A stretch of DNA of 64,000 nucleotides, taken from NCBI GenBank assembly GCA_038503035.1, contig JAVSML010024434.1, positions 907,263 to 971,262 of the forward strand, written 5' to 3'. The DNA is from Crocodylus rhombifer (Eukaryota; Chordata; Crocodylia; Crocodylidae). Numbering within the stretch: the first letter of the stretch is position 1; each line of letters begins with the position of its first letter. Shown here piece after piece: positions 36,813-47,345 of this stretch. The position numbers and the translations under genes are program-made. The notes beneath the pieces are model-generated. The model was not told where the DNA came from. It searched no databases and saw only the letters and a program-made list of their open reading frames with translations.

Positions 36813-39054
36813 TGATACCTAAATGCACAGTATCACAACTGATATCAGATCTCAGCAGGGATTGAGAGAGCAGAGAAAGTGCCTCTGATGTTTGCAATCC
36901 TGTTGTTTCACTGCCAGAGTACTGGAGGAGTAAATTTCCCCCAGACAGCCTCTCAGCAGCAGGGAGTGCCAGGGCCACTTATTCAGAAAGAGCCAATAAA
37001 AAAAAAAAAGATGCAGGAGGAAGGGAATACAGGGCAACAGCTAAGAGGAGACTGAGGAGGGAAGTGTTCCTGGATTTGGCTTGAAGCCAGGCCCCCTTCA
37101 TATACACAGTTGGTCTCTTGAAGAGACTTGGTCAGGATGGTGGAGAAGAGTCATTGATTTAAATAGGCTTTGGCTCCGGCCTTGAGTGATCCGAAGAACA
37201 CCCATAATTTCTCTAGAAGAGACAGAACAGCAGAAATCTCTCTACTTGTATCACTGTAGCATTAACATTAATCACTCCACTTGCCAGAGACACCATCTCC
37301 CCACTTCCTGACCATGTAAATGGGCTTTTATTCATCTGCCAATGCTTTATGCTGTTGCAGTAGGAAGTAAATTATGATCAACAATATTTTGTAATTTATG
37401 TGCCCAGTAAATTGGAACTTAAACCTGATGCAGCAGGTCAGGGGTTTTAGTGAGATTTTACTGTCAGACAACTCAGATCTGCATGGAGACTGGCGCTTTG
37501 CTCAGCATCACTCTGTGAATCGCTGGCTCAGCCTGAATCAAAGCCCAGGAAACTCCTGGTTCTCTTAGTCTCACCACTGCCTAACGACATGCAAATCAGT
37601 CAGTCCCTGCTCTGGTGCAGCGTGTCATTCACATGTAAATGGGACACAGAATGAGTTCAAGGAGCCCTTCCACACAGACAGTTTTATTTAACTTTTGTAG
37701 CCAAGAAAAGTAACAGATCCAGCCTTTGCCTTATTCCTAAGTGACCTGCCGGTTGTTGCGACAGGTTTTCATGAAGAAGTAGAGTGCAGGTATTTAAGAG
37801 GATTTTCTTTTGAAATAGGAACTCTCTGGTTCATGTTTTCATGAGGTCTTTGATCCTGGGAGGGTCTGCCCCTCTCTGAAGAGTCTGGGAGATTTTCAGG
37901 CTATTTCAGTGCTGGCCAAGTTGGTGTCCTCTTGAGCCTTTGCTGCTAAGTGCCATGGAGGACAAAGGTACAGGTCTCTTGCACCAACCATCCTTGTCTC
38001 CCTGCATGTCTGAGCATTGCTGTACCTAGTTTCTCAGGCTTGTCAGCCACTCCACTGCTGCCAGCCCAGTCTTCCTGCCCCCATGCCAACTTTGAGCTAT
38101 TCGCAGTGTCCCACGGCAGCCTCCAGGATACCCAAAGTGCTGACATGGCCACTACACTGAAAAAATAAGAAATGGAGAGTGTTAATAGCCGTTTGTCCCT
38201 TGTAGAGCAACTGTTTGTACAGCAGTAGCTAAGAGACCCAGACAGGAGTGAGGACCACATTGTGTTAGGCACTGTACAGCCTCAGCTTTGTTCTGCTTTC
38301 TAATGCCTTCTTGAAAGGAAGGTTCAAGATGGCAAAGGCTCTGCCCACGCTAGGCACAACTGTGCAAATGGAAGGTAGGACGCTGGAATTCACAAATGTT
38401 CAGAAGAATAAGGGTAGATAGGGGGATGGATTTTATGCCAGGTGGGGATAGCCATTTTATAAAATCAACATTAGAAGCTGGACCCTTGCAAGCAACTCTC
38501 TGCAGAGGGGCATCAGCTCCACGTGTGGAGAGGCGGTGAGAACTTCTGTGGGGTTGGAAGGAAATATGCAGATTTCCATAATGTGGCTGCAATGTTTAAG
38601 TATTGTTTTGGGATGCTTTTTATATAATTCCAGGGATGGGGGGGGAGAAATATGGGTCTGAGGATACCTGATGTTTCCATTAAGTGATAGGAGGTGGAGT
38701 GGGCAGCAAAAGTATTCTTCCAGTTCAGCTGTACATTGTCTTACTCATAAAATAGGATCAGGAAAGTTTCTTGATTCATTAAACCAGAAGGACAATGGAC
38801 TGTTACTCCGGGGAGAGACAAGAGCAGAGATAAAGTACCTGCGTGCTAGGTACCTCTGTCTGGCATGGGGGCCAAAAGATGAGATGCAATGAAAAGGCTT
38901 TGGCTACAGTGCCCAATAGAAAGTTTATTACAGTAAAAATCTCCAAGCACAGACTTTTGACATGACTGCCATTATTAACTGTATTTGGTGTGGAAGTGCT
39001 CAGGAGTACCAGTCAGGGGGCCTTTTGGAGGGTGAATCACAGAGGACTGCATAT

Positions 39055-39105
39055 ACTAGATACACATGACCCTCAAGTTCCCTTCCAGCCCTGGGATGCC
39101 ATAAC
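39055..39105 (+). mobile_element. CR1 LINE 3'-tail fragment
   Basis: CTAGATACACATGACCCTCAAG then TTCCCTTCCAGCCCTGGGAT matches the CR1 3' end pattern (tail only). Confidence 0.5.
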
Positions 39106-40050
39106 CTGGCTGAGCTAGGGACAGCTCAGCAGCTGCCCCTTATGAGGTGGTGGAGAAGTCCACCTCATGAGGCTGCCTGGTCTAATACAGACATGAAGGA
39201 TAGCAGTCAGGATGACCCTGGCCATTCTCCCCCAGCCCCCGTCATCTTATTTCATAGTGCCGAACTGCTCACCTGCTGTAGAGGGCAAGGTCCTTCCTCC
39301 ACAGATTCTTCCTCTTGCTGCCAGATTTTCTTGGCCACTGATACCTCTGCTGTTTCCAAATCCTGGGTCCCCTCAGAGAGATCCTGTCAGTATCTCAGGC
39401 ATCTCCCATTCTGGCTCTTCCTCCCTCTGGCCTGCTCAGAATGGGTTGTCAGCCTTTGTGGGCTCCTCCCTCTGCCCTGCATACAGTACCTTTGTGCTGC
39501 CCTGAAGCCTCTCAAGCCAGAGGTAGATCTTCCATGTTGATCCGGACACACCATTGTTGTCACAGGCCCTGTTTATATTTGGTCAACCTTTATTCCCTTC
39601 ATCTTCGCCTGCCACGTTAAACAGTGCCCGTATCACTCAGTCTTTGGGATCACCCAGGCATAAGATAGAGCACTGCAAAAGGCAGAGTTCAGCTGGCCCT
39701 GAATTTGCAGATCTCTAGATGGATGGACACTAGTGCTTGCATGCTGGCCGTGGGCCAGCCAGCAACAGGCTCCTAAAGCGACCTCTTCTCAGACATGCTA
39801 GAGACAGAAGTAGAGTGAATCTGAAGACATTCATTGTTAGGCACATCTACTTCACAGTAGTGTTTGAACACTAGCAGCTTCTGGCTAGTTTGGACTCTGT
39901 TGCAGCCAGCACAACGTGAGCTAATGAAGCAGTGGCTGGAACACTGCAGGATGACCCTGTAGGGACTATTTGCATCATTGGGGGTATTACACCAGCACTT
40001 TCCATCTCCGTCACCACTGCACTGGCAAAATAACTCAGTGGATACCTTCC

Positions 40051-40113
40051 TCTGTGTGTGTGTCTGTGTGTGTGTCTGTGTGTGAGTGAGTGAGAGCGAG
40101 AGAGAGAGAGAGA
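40051..40113 (+). repeat. compound (TG)n/(GAGT)n/(GA)n microsatellite
   Basis: TG repeats with TCTG interruptions, passing into GAGTGAGT and then a GA run. It begins about 205 bp into the intron from the KCNS1 exon 1 donor, so the transcript contains CA and CT-rich tracts there. Confidence 0.9.
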
Positions 40114-40317
40114 CATTTACACAGGCACCACACAGTAACTAGCATCCAACTTTTGTGGCATTCACCAATATAGGACTTACCCCCCATGCAACCTTCCAAC
40201 TTCCATGAACTCCCCATGGGAATGGATACTTCTACTAGCTACAGCTCATTCCCAGCTCACATGACTTCTATGCCTACATAGCAAAGCAATAGAGCAGGAG
40301 GTAAGAGAAGACTATAC

Positions 40318-41283
40318 CTTCAAGGTGGCCCCCAGCGATCTCAGCCCAGTTGAATGCCGCGCCAGCTTGAGAACCCGGAATATCCTCATGAGACGAAACA
40401 CCTGCACCACCTTGCCCAGGTTCCCCAGCTCTGAGTCACTGCCCAGGGTCACGTCCACCAGAAGGGTAAAGTAGAAAGGCAGGACAGAGACAATGTCAAT
40501 CAGGTTCAGAGGGTGCTTGAAGAATTTCCGTGGGTTGGGAGACAGCAGCAAGCGGGAAGACACTTCAAAGGTGAACCAGGAGATGCAGAAATACTCCAGG
40601 TTGTGCAGGATGGGGGCATCCAGCACGTTACCGTTCTCATCCACCACCTGGTACTCTGGCATGCTGTGGATGCACATAGTAGCTATGGAGACGAGCACCA
40701 CACTGATGGACACAAAGCTGAAGAGTTTGCTGGGGATGGAGTAGCCCGGGTTCTCCATGGTAAGCCAAAGGCGCTTCCGCAAGTTGCCACAGCGCAACGT
40801 GCTGTAGCGGAGCAAGTCAAGATTGATATCCGATATCTCATCAGGGGAGGTGTCCACACTGCTGACCTCACTCTCCTCATCCCAGTTGTGGTGCCGGCTC
40901 TCTAGCTTGCGCTCGTGGTAGCGGTAGCTGCAGCATGAGTCCAGGAAGAACTCATTGATGCCCCAGTACTCTATTTCTTGGCAGAAAGAGAAGACGCAAA
41001 GCTCCTCCATGACATGCAGCTTCCCAGTCTGGTAGAAGTGAAGCACATACAGGAAGAAACCTGGGTTCCTATCAAAGTAAAACTCCCTGGCACTCACGTC
41101 ATAGTCATCGCAGAGCTGCAGGATGGACTCTTCTGAGTCGCAGGACAGCAAGCGCCCCAGGCGGGTGTCAGGAAACTTGGAGAGAGCGCTAGAGCTGAGC
41201 CTTCTTCTCAGACCCCCGACGTTAATGTTGATGACATCGTCCTCAAAATCAGGATCCCAGTAGTTTAAGGTCTCGCTGACCAT
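40318..41283 (-). CDS. KCNS1: KCNS1 (Kv9.1) coding exon 1: T1 domain and S1-S4
   Basis: Encodes residues 1-322 of a modulatory Kv alpha subunit. Kv9 subunits do not form channels alone; they co-assemble with Kv2 subunits in the plasma membrane and change their gating (family knowledge). Visible: the T1 tetramerisation domain (about 18-125) starts with NVGGLRRRL and carries the zinc site H-x5-C-x20-CC (H90, C96, C117, C118). S1 is about 185-206, S2 228-248, S3 257-276, and S4 290-310 with [13 protein letters not shown], then the S4-S5 linker [10 protein letters not shown]. Kv9.1 is chosen over Kv9.2 because of stretches such as [19 protein letters not shown] and [13 protein letters not shown]. 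The ATG has A at -3 and G at +4, and an in-frame TAA lies only 9 nt upstream (41292-41290), so no earlier start exists in this exon. The N-terminus is shorter than the human one (as I recall it). The exon ends AAG|GTATAG, phase 0. A possible upstream acceptor, CCTATAG, would begin the exon at 41310. Confidence 0.96.
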
Positions 41284-41310
41284 GATCAGTTAAGCAGGTG
41301 CTGGTCTGAC

Positions 41311-44300
41311 CTATAGGCAACACATAGTGCAGATGAAGCAAAGAGATATGGTCTCTGTACAGGGATCTTAAGAAATGTTGCCCAGTTAACAATCATGGCC
41401 ATATACTTCTTTGGTGGCAATGAATGAATATCAATTTACATTTTCAAATGTGAAATTTAAAGAGAACTAAAAACCCTGGGTCTGTAGGGTACTTTTGGTT
41501 CCATACAATTGGCAAGAAAGGCTTGAAAAGATTTTCAAAAGCCTCTTTTTTAATGTTCAACTGCCTAATCTTCCACAGTTTTGTTGGAAGAGTAGTAAAA
41601 AGGTCTAACAAAGGTGTATGCAGCACCTTGACTGAAGGGAACGGTGCATTTCCCATGTCCAAAAGTGTTCATTGGCCACTGAAGCTAGATAAGCTCTTGT
41701 AACTTCATCAGTTTGTTCATTCTCCCATTAGCAAATTTTGCAGCATCACACCTGAATTTCTAATTAGAGCTTGCTAAAATTTTTTGACAGTGCAGTTTTC
41801 AAACCATAACATGTAATTTAGTCAAAATCCGAGTGTTTTGAGGGAAGGTGTTGATTTCAACAAGGTATTCAGCAGAAAAAGCTCAAACATTTGTCTTTAT
41901 TATATTTAATCTAAGTTCTATATCATTCTATATCACATAGGGTATTATCATGTAGAATATACTAATATAGAACAATTAATATAGAATATTATACTGTAAC
42001 AAGTTGACATTATCAGAAAAGGTTTTCACGTTTCTATACCAAAGGATTTCAGAATTCCTGTCTGAAAAGATTCAAAATGTTGACCCTTCATATTAACTCA
42101 GGACACAAGAGATTCTAGCTGTCAGAATTTTCCACAGGACATACTGTATTCCTGCTTTCTGAAAAGCTCTCTCCCCAATATAAATATAATAGCTGACTAA
42201 TTAAAGCCTAAACACAAGATTTTTTTAACCATAAAGAATAGTAAAAATAAAATGCCTATTACATGTCGAACTTCTTCCATCTGTTTAAGGTCCTTTACCT
42301 ACCCTACCCTACAAACTGCAGAAATTGTTAATGCAAATATTAAAGTCTACAGAAATAGTCTTAGGTGCATGTCTACCTGGTCTCTGTTTGTGCATTTGCC
42401 CCTGGCTGCAAGCACCTCTGTACATCTTTTAAAATGTTCTGTATGTGTCAGCATTTGTATCCATAACAGCCACCCATGCAAATAAAATTTAAATGCACAA
42501 AATCCAAAACTAGGTTTTTTTTTTAAGTTCAAATGCAAAGGTTTGCTATTACAAATCGTAGGTGTCTGTGCTTCACAAATGGAGACTGAAAGAACACGAT
42601 TTGTTCTCTCTGCAAACTTCTGTTGTTCCCATATGCTGTAAGCACGGTCACTTAGGGAAGGATATAAAAAGTCCCAAGTCCCACATAGTTCACTGTGCAG
42701 ATGTGATAGGAAGGGGCATTATGTGGGTGCTCAGTTTTGGGAATTAAACTTTCCCTGTGAATAGCTGGTGTCTTTGAAAAAAAATATTATTTTGCATTGC
42801 TCTGCACTGTTCCATTTTAAGCTCTGCCATCAACCTCCAGGAACATCAAATATGAATTACACAACCCTTAGCCCCCCTCCCCCCCATATTTTTTCCAGTT
42901 GTTCTTGTTACTAAACTTTGTGTGACCTGCGGTTTAGTCCAGTGATTCTCAGCCAGGGTGCTGTGGCACCCAGGATTACCTGGAGATCCTTTCAAAGGTA
43001 CACAGGGGTAGCATGAAATGCTAGCACTGATAGGTGTGTAAACAGGATTCACAAGATAAACTCAGCAATTTCAAATAGGAATCCAGAGTGTTAAAAACAT
43101 TCTGAGCTGCCGTGGTCTTTCTGAGTTCTTTGCAACAGAAAAACTGCTCAATTATTTTTCAGTAGTCAAAAAATGAGTGAAACTAAGAGGCAGCATATTC
43201 AGAGGGCCATTTCAAATCTAAAAAGGTTGAGAACCACTGGCTTAGTCCGTCATAATTTACACGTTCCCTGAAAGGTTTCAGTCAGCTAGGTATTCTTTGA
43301 AGAAACCCTCTGTTGCCTTGCCATACAGGGAAGTTTTCCAACCTGACTCTCAGAAATACAGACCAGAGGCAAAAACACCACGAAGGCTGAAAGACAAGGA
43401 CAAGGGTGTGATGGCACCTAGAGGAAACGCTGCCATGCAACACACTGGTTCTGGGCAGCTCTGGGCAAAGACAACTGATTCTCTTAGCACTGCAGTGATA
43501 ACACAAGGGACCCCAGTATAGCAATACTTATGGACAAGATATTTTCCCCCCCCTTCTCTAAACTTCCGTTCTGAAGTCTCAGTTTAATATCCCAAAACTT
43601 GCTGGCTTCGAAGAGAGGCTGCTGATGCTTTGAGGTTCATGTAAATGCAGCCAGCCTGTCAGTGCCCTGACTTTGTGAAATGTCTGAACAAGATCAAGTA
43701 TTATCTGTTAATTATTAATCCTCTCAGTGGGGAATCTGTTCTCAACTGGAGGGAGAGCAATGGGTTTGCAATTGGCTGTTGCCACATGAGCTCTCCTCAT
43801 GACATCTTCGGCCACATTGCGGAGCTTTGCTCACCACCATGTTACACAACAGCATCCCGAGGGCATGTGCTTTTTATAACACTGAGAACTCTACATTTTT
43901 CACTTTCTAATGGGTTCATCGATCGCTGGGCAAGACACCAAGGCAGGGAAAGGCTCTTTGTGGCTCCCACCACTTTCTGAGATGTTAACAAGAACGTTCT
44001 GCCAGACAGGAAGGGATTGCTGTTGAAAATCTGGGGCCAAGCATGAAACCTGCAACTTTTGCTGGGGAAGGAGAAGTGACTTAGCAGCTGCCAACTGAGA
44101 CAGACACCTGCAAGGACCTAGAGATGGGGCACTTCCAATTATACAGAATAAAGTATTGTGGCATGCTGAAAACAGAGCAGGCTAGGAGAGAGACTCATGC
44201 CAGCTAAACAGCAGTCTGGCAAAGGCATCCATTAACTCTGCCGCCTCTCTGGGTTGTAGCTCCTTAAAAAACCATGCTCATCAACGCATAAAGCAAGTGC

Positions 44301-45375
44301 TAGCATTTCACCGTGCCTGGCAGAAGCAGCCGTCTGTGAGAGGCCTCACAGTGTAATTGCATCACTGTCTTCACTTAAAAAAATTAACCATTTTTAGAGC
44401 ATGCTAGGCACGGGGGTGGGAAGGAGGAAACACTGCTTTTAAGGGAGAAGCTGGAATTTCCATGACCTATAATCTCCGTGCAAGACTTCCACACAGTTCA
44501 TCTGTGAGGATCAGATGACTAATTCAGTTCTTTCCAGAAGGATGCTTATGAATTCAAGCTACAAACACAGGGGGTTGTCGGTGGAAAAGAGACATCTCCT
44601 ATTAGCATGCCTGAGCATCTGCACAAGCTGCATGCAACAACAGCCTTGGGGGACCAACCCAAAGGTTGCCAAAATCAATGGAAAACATCACTGACTTCAA
44701 GGCAGTTTCCGTCAAGCTCCTTTCTGCACAGACAACTTGTACTGATGCAGAGACTCGGAGACAGTACCTATAACGCTGGAGAACCCTGGCCCTTCTTAAC
44801 TCCCTTTAGTGGCAATAGCATTAATAGTGCTGAAATGCATACGTCTCCCTTAAAATCACAAAAGAAGTGGATCCAACCTGTTTCCCAACTTGCAGAGGGA
44901 CAGGGGAGAGCTGCTTGGCCATCGCAAGCCTTTGTATTACAGAGAAAAATCCTCAGAAAAAGAGGGAGCGGGTGGGAGGGAGAAACGCTGTGAACAAGCT
45001 GAGATAGGAGACGTGCAAGAGAAGACACCAATGGAGGATATTGTTTCTGTTCACATTTAACTGTTATCTAGAAATTCAACAGTAATTAGTGCTCTGATGC
45101 CGCTTCCCTGGGCATTGCCATTGCATTTCTTCCGCAGGCACCTCAGCAATGCCCGCCTTCGTGTTAGGGTGCAAGGGAGCCCTTGCCCCTGCCCGGAGAC
45201 CTGACACTACCAGAGTAACACGGCGCGGAGCTGGTTCAAAGTGACAGAAATACGCTTTTCTTCGCTTTTGTCCTGGGGGCGAGGGGGACGGCTTTCCCGC
45301 AGCACAACGGACAGCAAATGCAAAGGCAACCGCCTCGATGCACGTTTGCAAAATTTCCCCGTGCCTTGAAATGCT
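41311..45375. other. KCNS1 upstream region, probably 5' intron
   Basis: Between the first coding exon and the CpG island. Contains an AT-rich part (about 41.4-42.6 kb), the hAT element at 42940-43239 and otherwise nothing recognisable. If the CpG island is the promoter, this is intron 1. Confidence 0.5.
42940..43239. mobile_element. non-autonomous hAT element with 8-bp target duplication
   Basis: Left end CAGTGATTCTCAGCC and reverse-complemented right end CAGTGGTTCTCAACC match 13/15. Flanks GTTTAGTC (42932-42939) and GCTTAGTC (43240-43247) match 7/8, a good hAT duplication. 300 bp, no transposase. The left part (GGGTGCTGTGGCACCC) is of the type found in widespread amniote hAT miniature elements. 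Confidence 0.85.
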
Positions 45376-45502
45376 CACTGCAACCCCCAGCACAGCCCAC
45401 CCACAAATGCAGGAGCGCGGCGCGGGCGCCGTCTCCGGCAGCGCTGCGATCTCCACGGGTCGCAACCCCCCGCCCGAGGCAGCGGGGCGCCCCCGCACCT
45501 AC

Positions 45503-45575
45503 CTGCTCCGCCGGGCGCCGATCAGCCCCCGCGCCGCGCCGCGCCGGGCACGTCCCCGCCGCCGCCGGGGCGCCG
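45503..45575 (-). other. candidate KCNS1 non-coding first exon (3' part)
   Basis: On the minus strand GAGCAG|GTAGGTGCG gives a strong splice donor with the exon ending at 45503. The exon would run back into the gap. It could join the acceptor before 41310. No transcript evidence is available from sequence alone. Confidence 0.35.
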
Positions 45576-45975
45576 NNNNNNNNNNNNNNNNNNNNNNNNN
45601 NNNNNNNNNNNNNNNNNNNNNNNNNNNNNNNNNNNNNNNNNNNNNNNNNNNNNNNNNNNNNNNNNNNNNNNNNNNNNNNNNNNNNNNNNNNNNNNNNNNN
45701 NNNNNNNNNNNNNNNNNNNNNNNNNNNNNNNNNNNNNNNNNNNNNNNNNNNNNNNNNNNNNNNNNNNNNNNNNNNNNNNNNNNNNNNNNNNNNNNNNNNN
45801 NNNNNNNNNNNNNNNNNNNNNNNNNNNNNNNNNNNNNNNNNNNNNNNNNNNNNNNNNNNNNNNNNNNNNNNNNNNNNNNNNNNNNNNNNNNNNNNNNNNN
45901 NNNNNNNNNNNNNNNNNNNNNNNNNNNNNNNNNNNNNNNNNNNNNNNNNNNNNNNNNNNNNNNNNNNNNNNNNNN
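45576..45975. other. assembly gap, 400 N
   Basis: Exactly 400 undetermined bases inside the CpG island, bordered on the right by a (CGGCC)5 tract. The round size suggests an estimated or fixed-length gap. Confidence 0.99.
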
Positions 45976-46000
45976 CGGCCCGGCCCGGCCCGGCCCGGCC
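45976..46000 (+). repeat. (CGGCC)5 pentanucleotide repeat, G-quadruplex-prone on minus strand
   Basis: Five CGGCC units give five CCC runs spaced by two bases, i.e. five GGG runs on the minus strand. The tract starts at the gap edge, so its true length is unknown. Confidence 0.95.
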
Positions 46001-46013
46001 CGCGGCTCCTCGC

Positions 46014-46039
46014 CCGCCGCCGCCGCCGCCGCCGCCGCC
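46014..46039 (+). repeat. (CCG)n trinucleotide repeat
   Basis: Eight to nine uninterrupted CCG/GCC triplets inside the CpG island. Confidence 0.92.
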
Positions 46040-46439
46040 AAGTTGTGACTCAGGCTCTGCCCCGCGCCCGCACGTGTCCGCGCCCCCCGAGGGCGGGCGA
46101 GGGGCGCTTCGCTTCCGCCCGGCGCCGCGGACTGGCGCAGCCCCCGAGCCCGCGCTGCCCACGGCGGGAGGGGGCTCGGAAAGGCGGCCGGAACCGGGTC
46201 CGCCCGGCTCTCCCCCCCCGTTCCTCTCTCCCCTGCAGCCGCCAGCTTTTGGGGTCCAGGAAGACCTCGCTCCCCTGCGCAGTCGCCGTGGCTCGTCTTT
46301 CCCTCCGAGAAGCTGTTCGATGCCTTGTGAACCCGGCTCCACCAGCTCTGGTGGCAACTACCTGCACACTTTATCAATGACACTAGTACTACACAGAGAG
46401 GAGAAAGTCAGCAGGGCTTTGTTATGTACTTTCTCGCGA

Positions 46440-46670
46440 GTCCAAGGGCTCATGCCATGAAGCCAGTCGGGCATCGGTTTAAAACTAACCAAAAAGGAGG
46501 TTCTTTTCACCCGGTGCGTCCTTAGCTTGTGAAAGTCGTTGCCACCAGAAGCTAGATCCAAAAAGGGACTGGACACTTGGAAGAAAGGGGCAGCAGCAGC
46601 TGTTGAGCACAGGAGGCAGGGATACAGCCTCTGAATCAGAGCTTCCTTGGCCTTATTGCTGGAAGCTGCA
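46440..46670 (+). mobile_element. CR1-like LINE 3' fragment
   Basis: GGTTTAAAACTAACCAAAA, then AGGAGGTTCTTTTCACCC, GTCGTTGCCACCAGAAGCT and AAAAGGGACTGGACAC follow the order of the CR1-type ORF2 C-terminus and 3' UTR of amniotes. Boundaries approximate. Confidence 0.6.
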
Positions 46671-46748
46671 AGTAAGAGAATAAAAAGGAGAAACCTGGAC
46701 AAGTCCACTCTCCCTCTCAGCACCCACTCTCTGCCCCTGTGTAACCTC

Positions 46749-47345
46749 CCGTATCTGGAATTTTGTCCCATTCCTCCCATCACAGCTCTCAGGGCAGGTA
46801 GCTACCCTGTCTCCCCTGCTTTCAGGTCAGACACGGTTTTCTGTTATTGCTTTTTTGGTGCAAAAAGCCCTTTCTCTTTCCTGACAGCCTGTCTTCTGCT
46901 CCCTTACGTTTCAGACACCATTGGTCTGACCAGTGAACGGCAGTTTTTTTATTCTTACCGCTGTGTGAGAAAACCTCCTGTTGTTAGTTTTAAACCGACT
47001 CCCTACTAGTTTCATTGTGTGACCCCTCATTCTTGTCTTGTAAGAGAGAGTAAATAATAAATCTCTTTTGACTCTTCCCCATTTAGTATTCTGTAAACTC
47101 TTCTCCTGTGCCTCTTAAACTGAACAGGCCTGGTCTCTTTAGTCTCTCCTATGGAAGCCCCTCCATGCAGCTGATCCTCCTTGTTGCCCTTCTCTGGACG
47201 TTATATCCCTCTGCACTTATGGGGACCAGGACTGGGCACAGTACTCAAGGTGTGGACACACCATGGATTGATAAGGGGGCATAATAATATTTTGCTTGCT
47301 AATAATCCCTAACATTTTGTTTGTTTTTTTGATGGCTGCTGAGTA
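46749..47345 (-). mobile_element. CR1-superfamily LINE fragment, reverse orientation
   Basis: Read on the minus strand from about 47345, the frame gives MPPYQSMVCPHLEYCAQSW, the conserved VRPHLEYC motif of CR1 ORF2. The LPYEERL-like and KTRMRGHTMKLVGSRFKTN-like stretches follow, with stops. The part at 46749-46925 is repeated at 52308-52487, so it is probably the 3' part of the same family. Confidence 0.75.

Larger units (their letters stand above)
20393..40317 (-). other. KCNS1: KCNS1 intron between S4-S5 linker and S5 exons
   Basis: 19,925 bp phase-0 intron with GT (40317-40316) and AG (20394-20393) ends. It falls after the LGATLK of the S4-S5 linker, which I recall as an intron position also used in mammalian KCNS genes. 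It contains the CR1 copy at 21795-24042, the 24513-25035 minisatellite, a diverged repeat at 25440-25830, the hairpin at 27146-27191, two hAT elements, CR1 tails at 32530-32762 and 39055-39105, and a compound microsatellite at 40051-40113. Apart from these I see no exon or RNA gene in it; the many short open frames look like chance. Confidence 0.92.
45376..46330. promoter_or_regulatory. CpG island, probable KCNS1 promoter
   Basis: Dense CpG and very high GC on both sides of the assembly gap, in contrast to the surrounding DNA. It lies 4 kb upstream of the KCNS1 start codon, the expected place for its promoter and non-coding first exon. Visible sites: an AP-1-type TGACTCA at about 46046 and an E-box CACGTG near 46071. 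A second, plus-strand transcript from the same island is possible. Long open frames across it are by-products of GC richness and of the N tract. Confidence 0.7.

Noticed and set aside
40493..40905. Plus-strand frames opposite KCNS1 exon 1
   Set aside because: Antisense shadows of the conserved channel exon.
45236..46460. Long open frames (up to 380 codons) across the CpG island on both strands
   Set aside because: They run through the 400-N gap and owe their length to GC richness; the Pro/Ala/Gly/Arg-rich text matches no protein.
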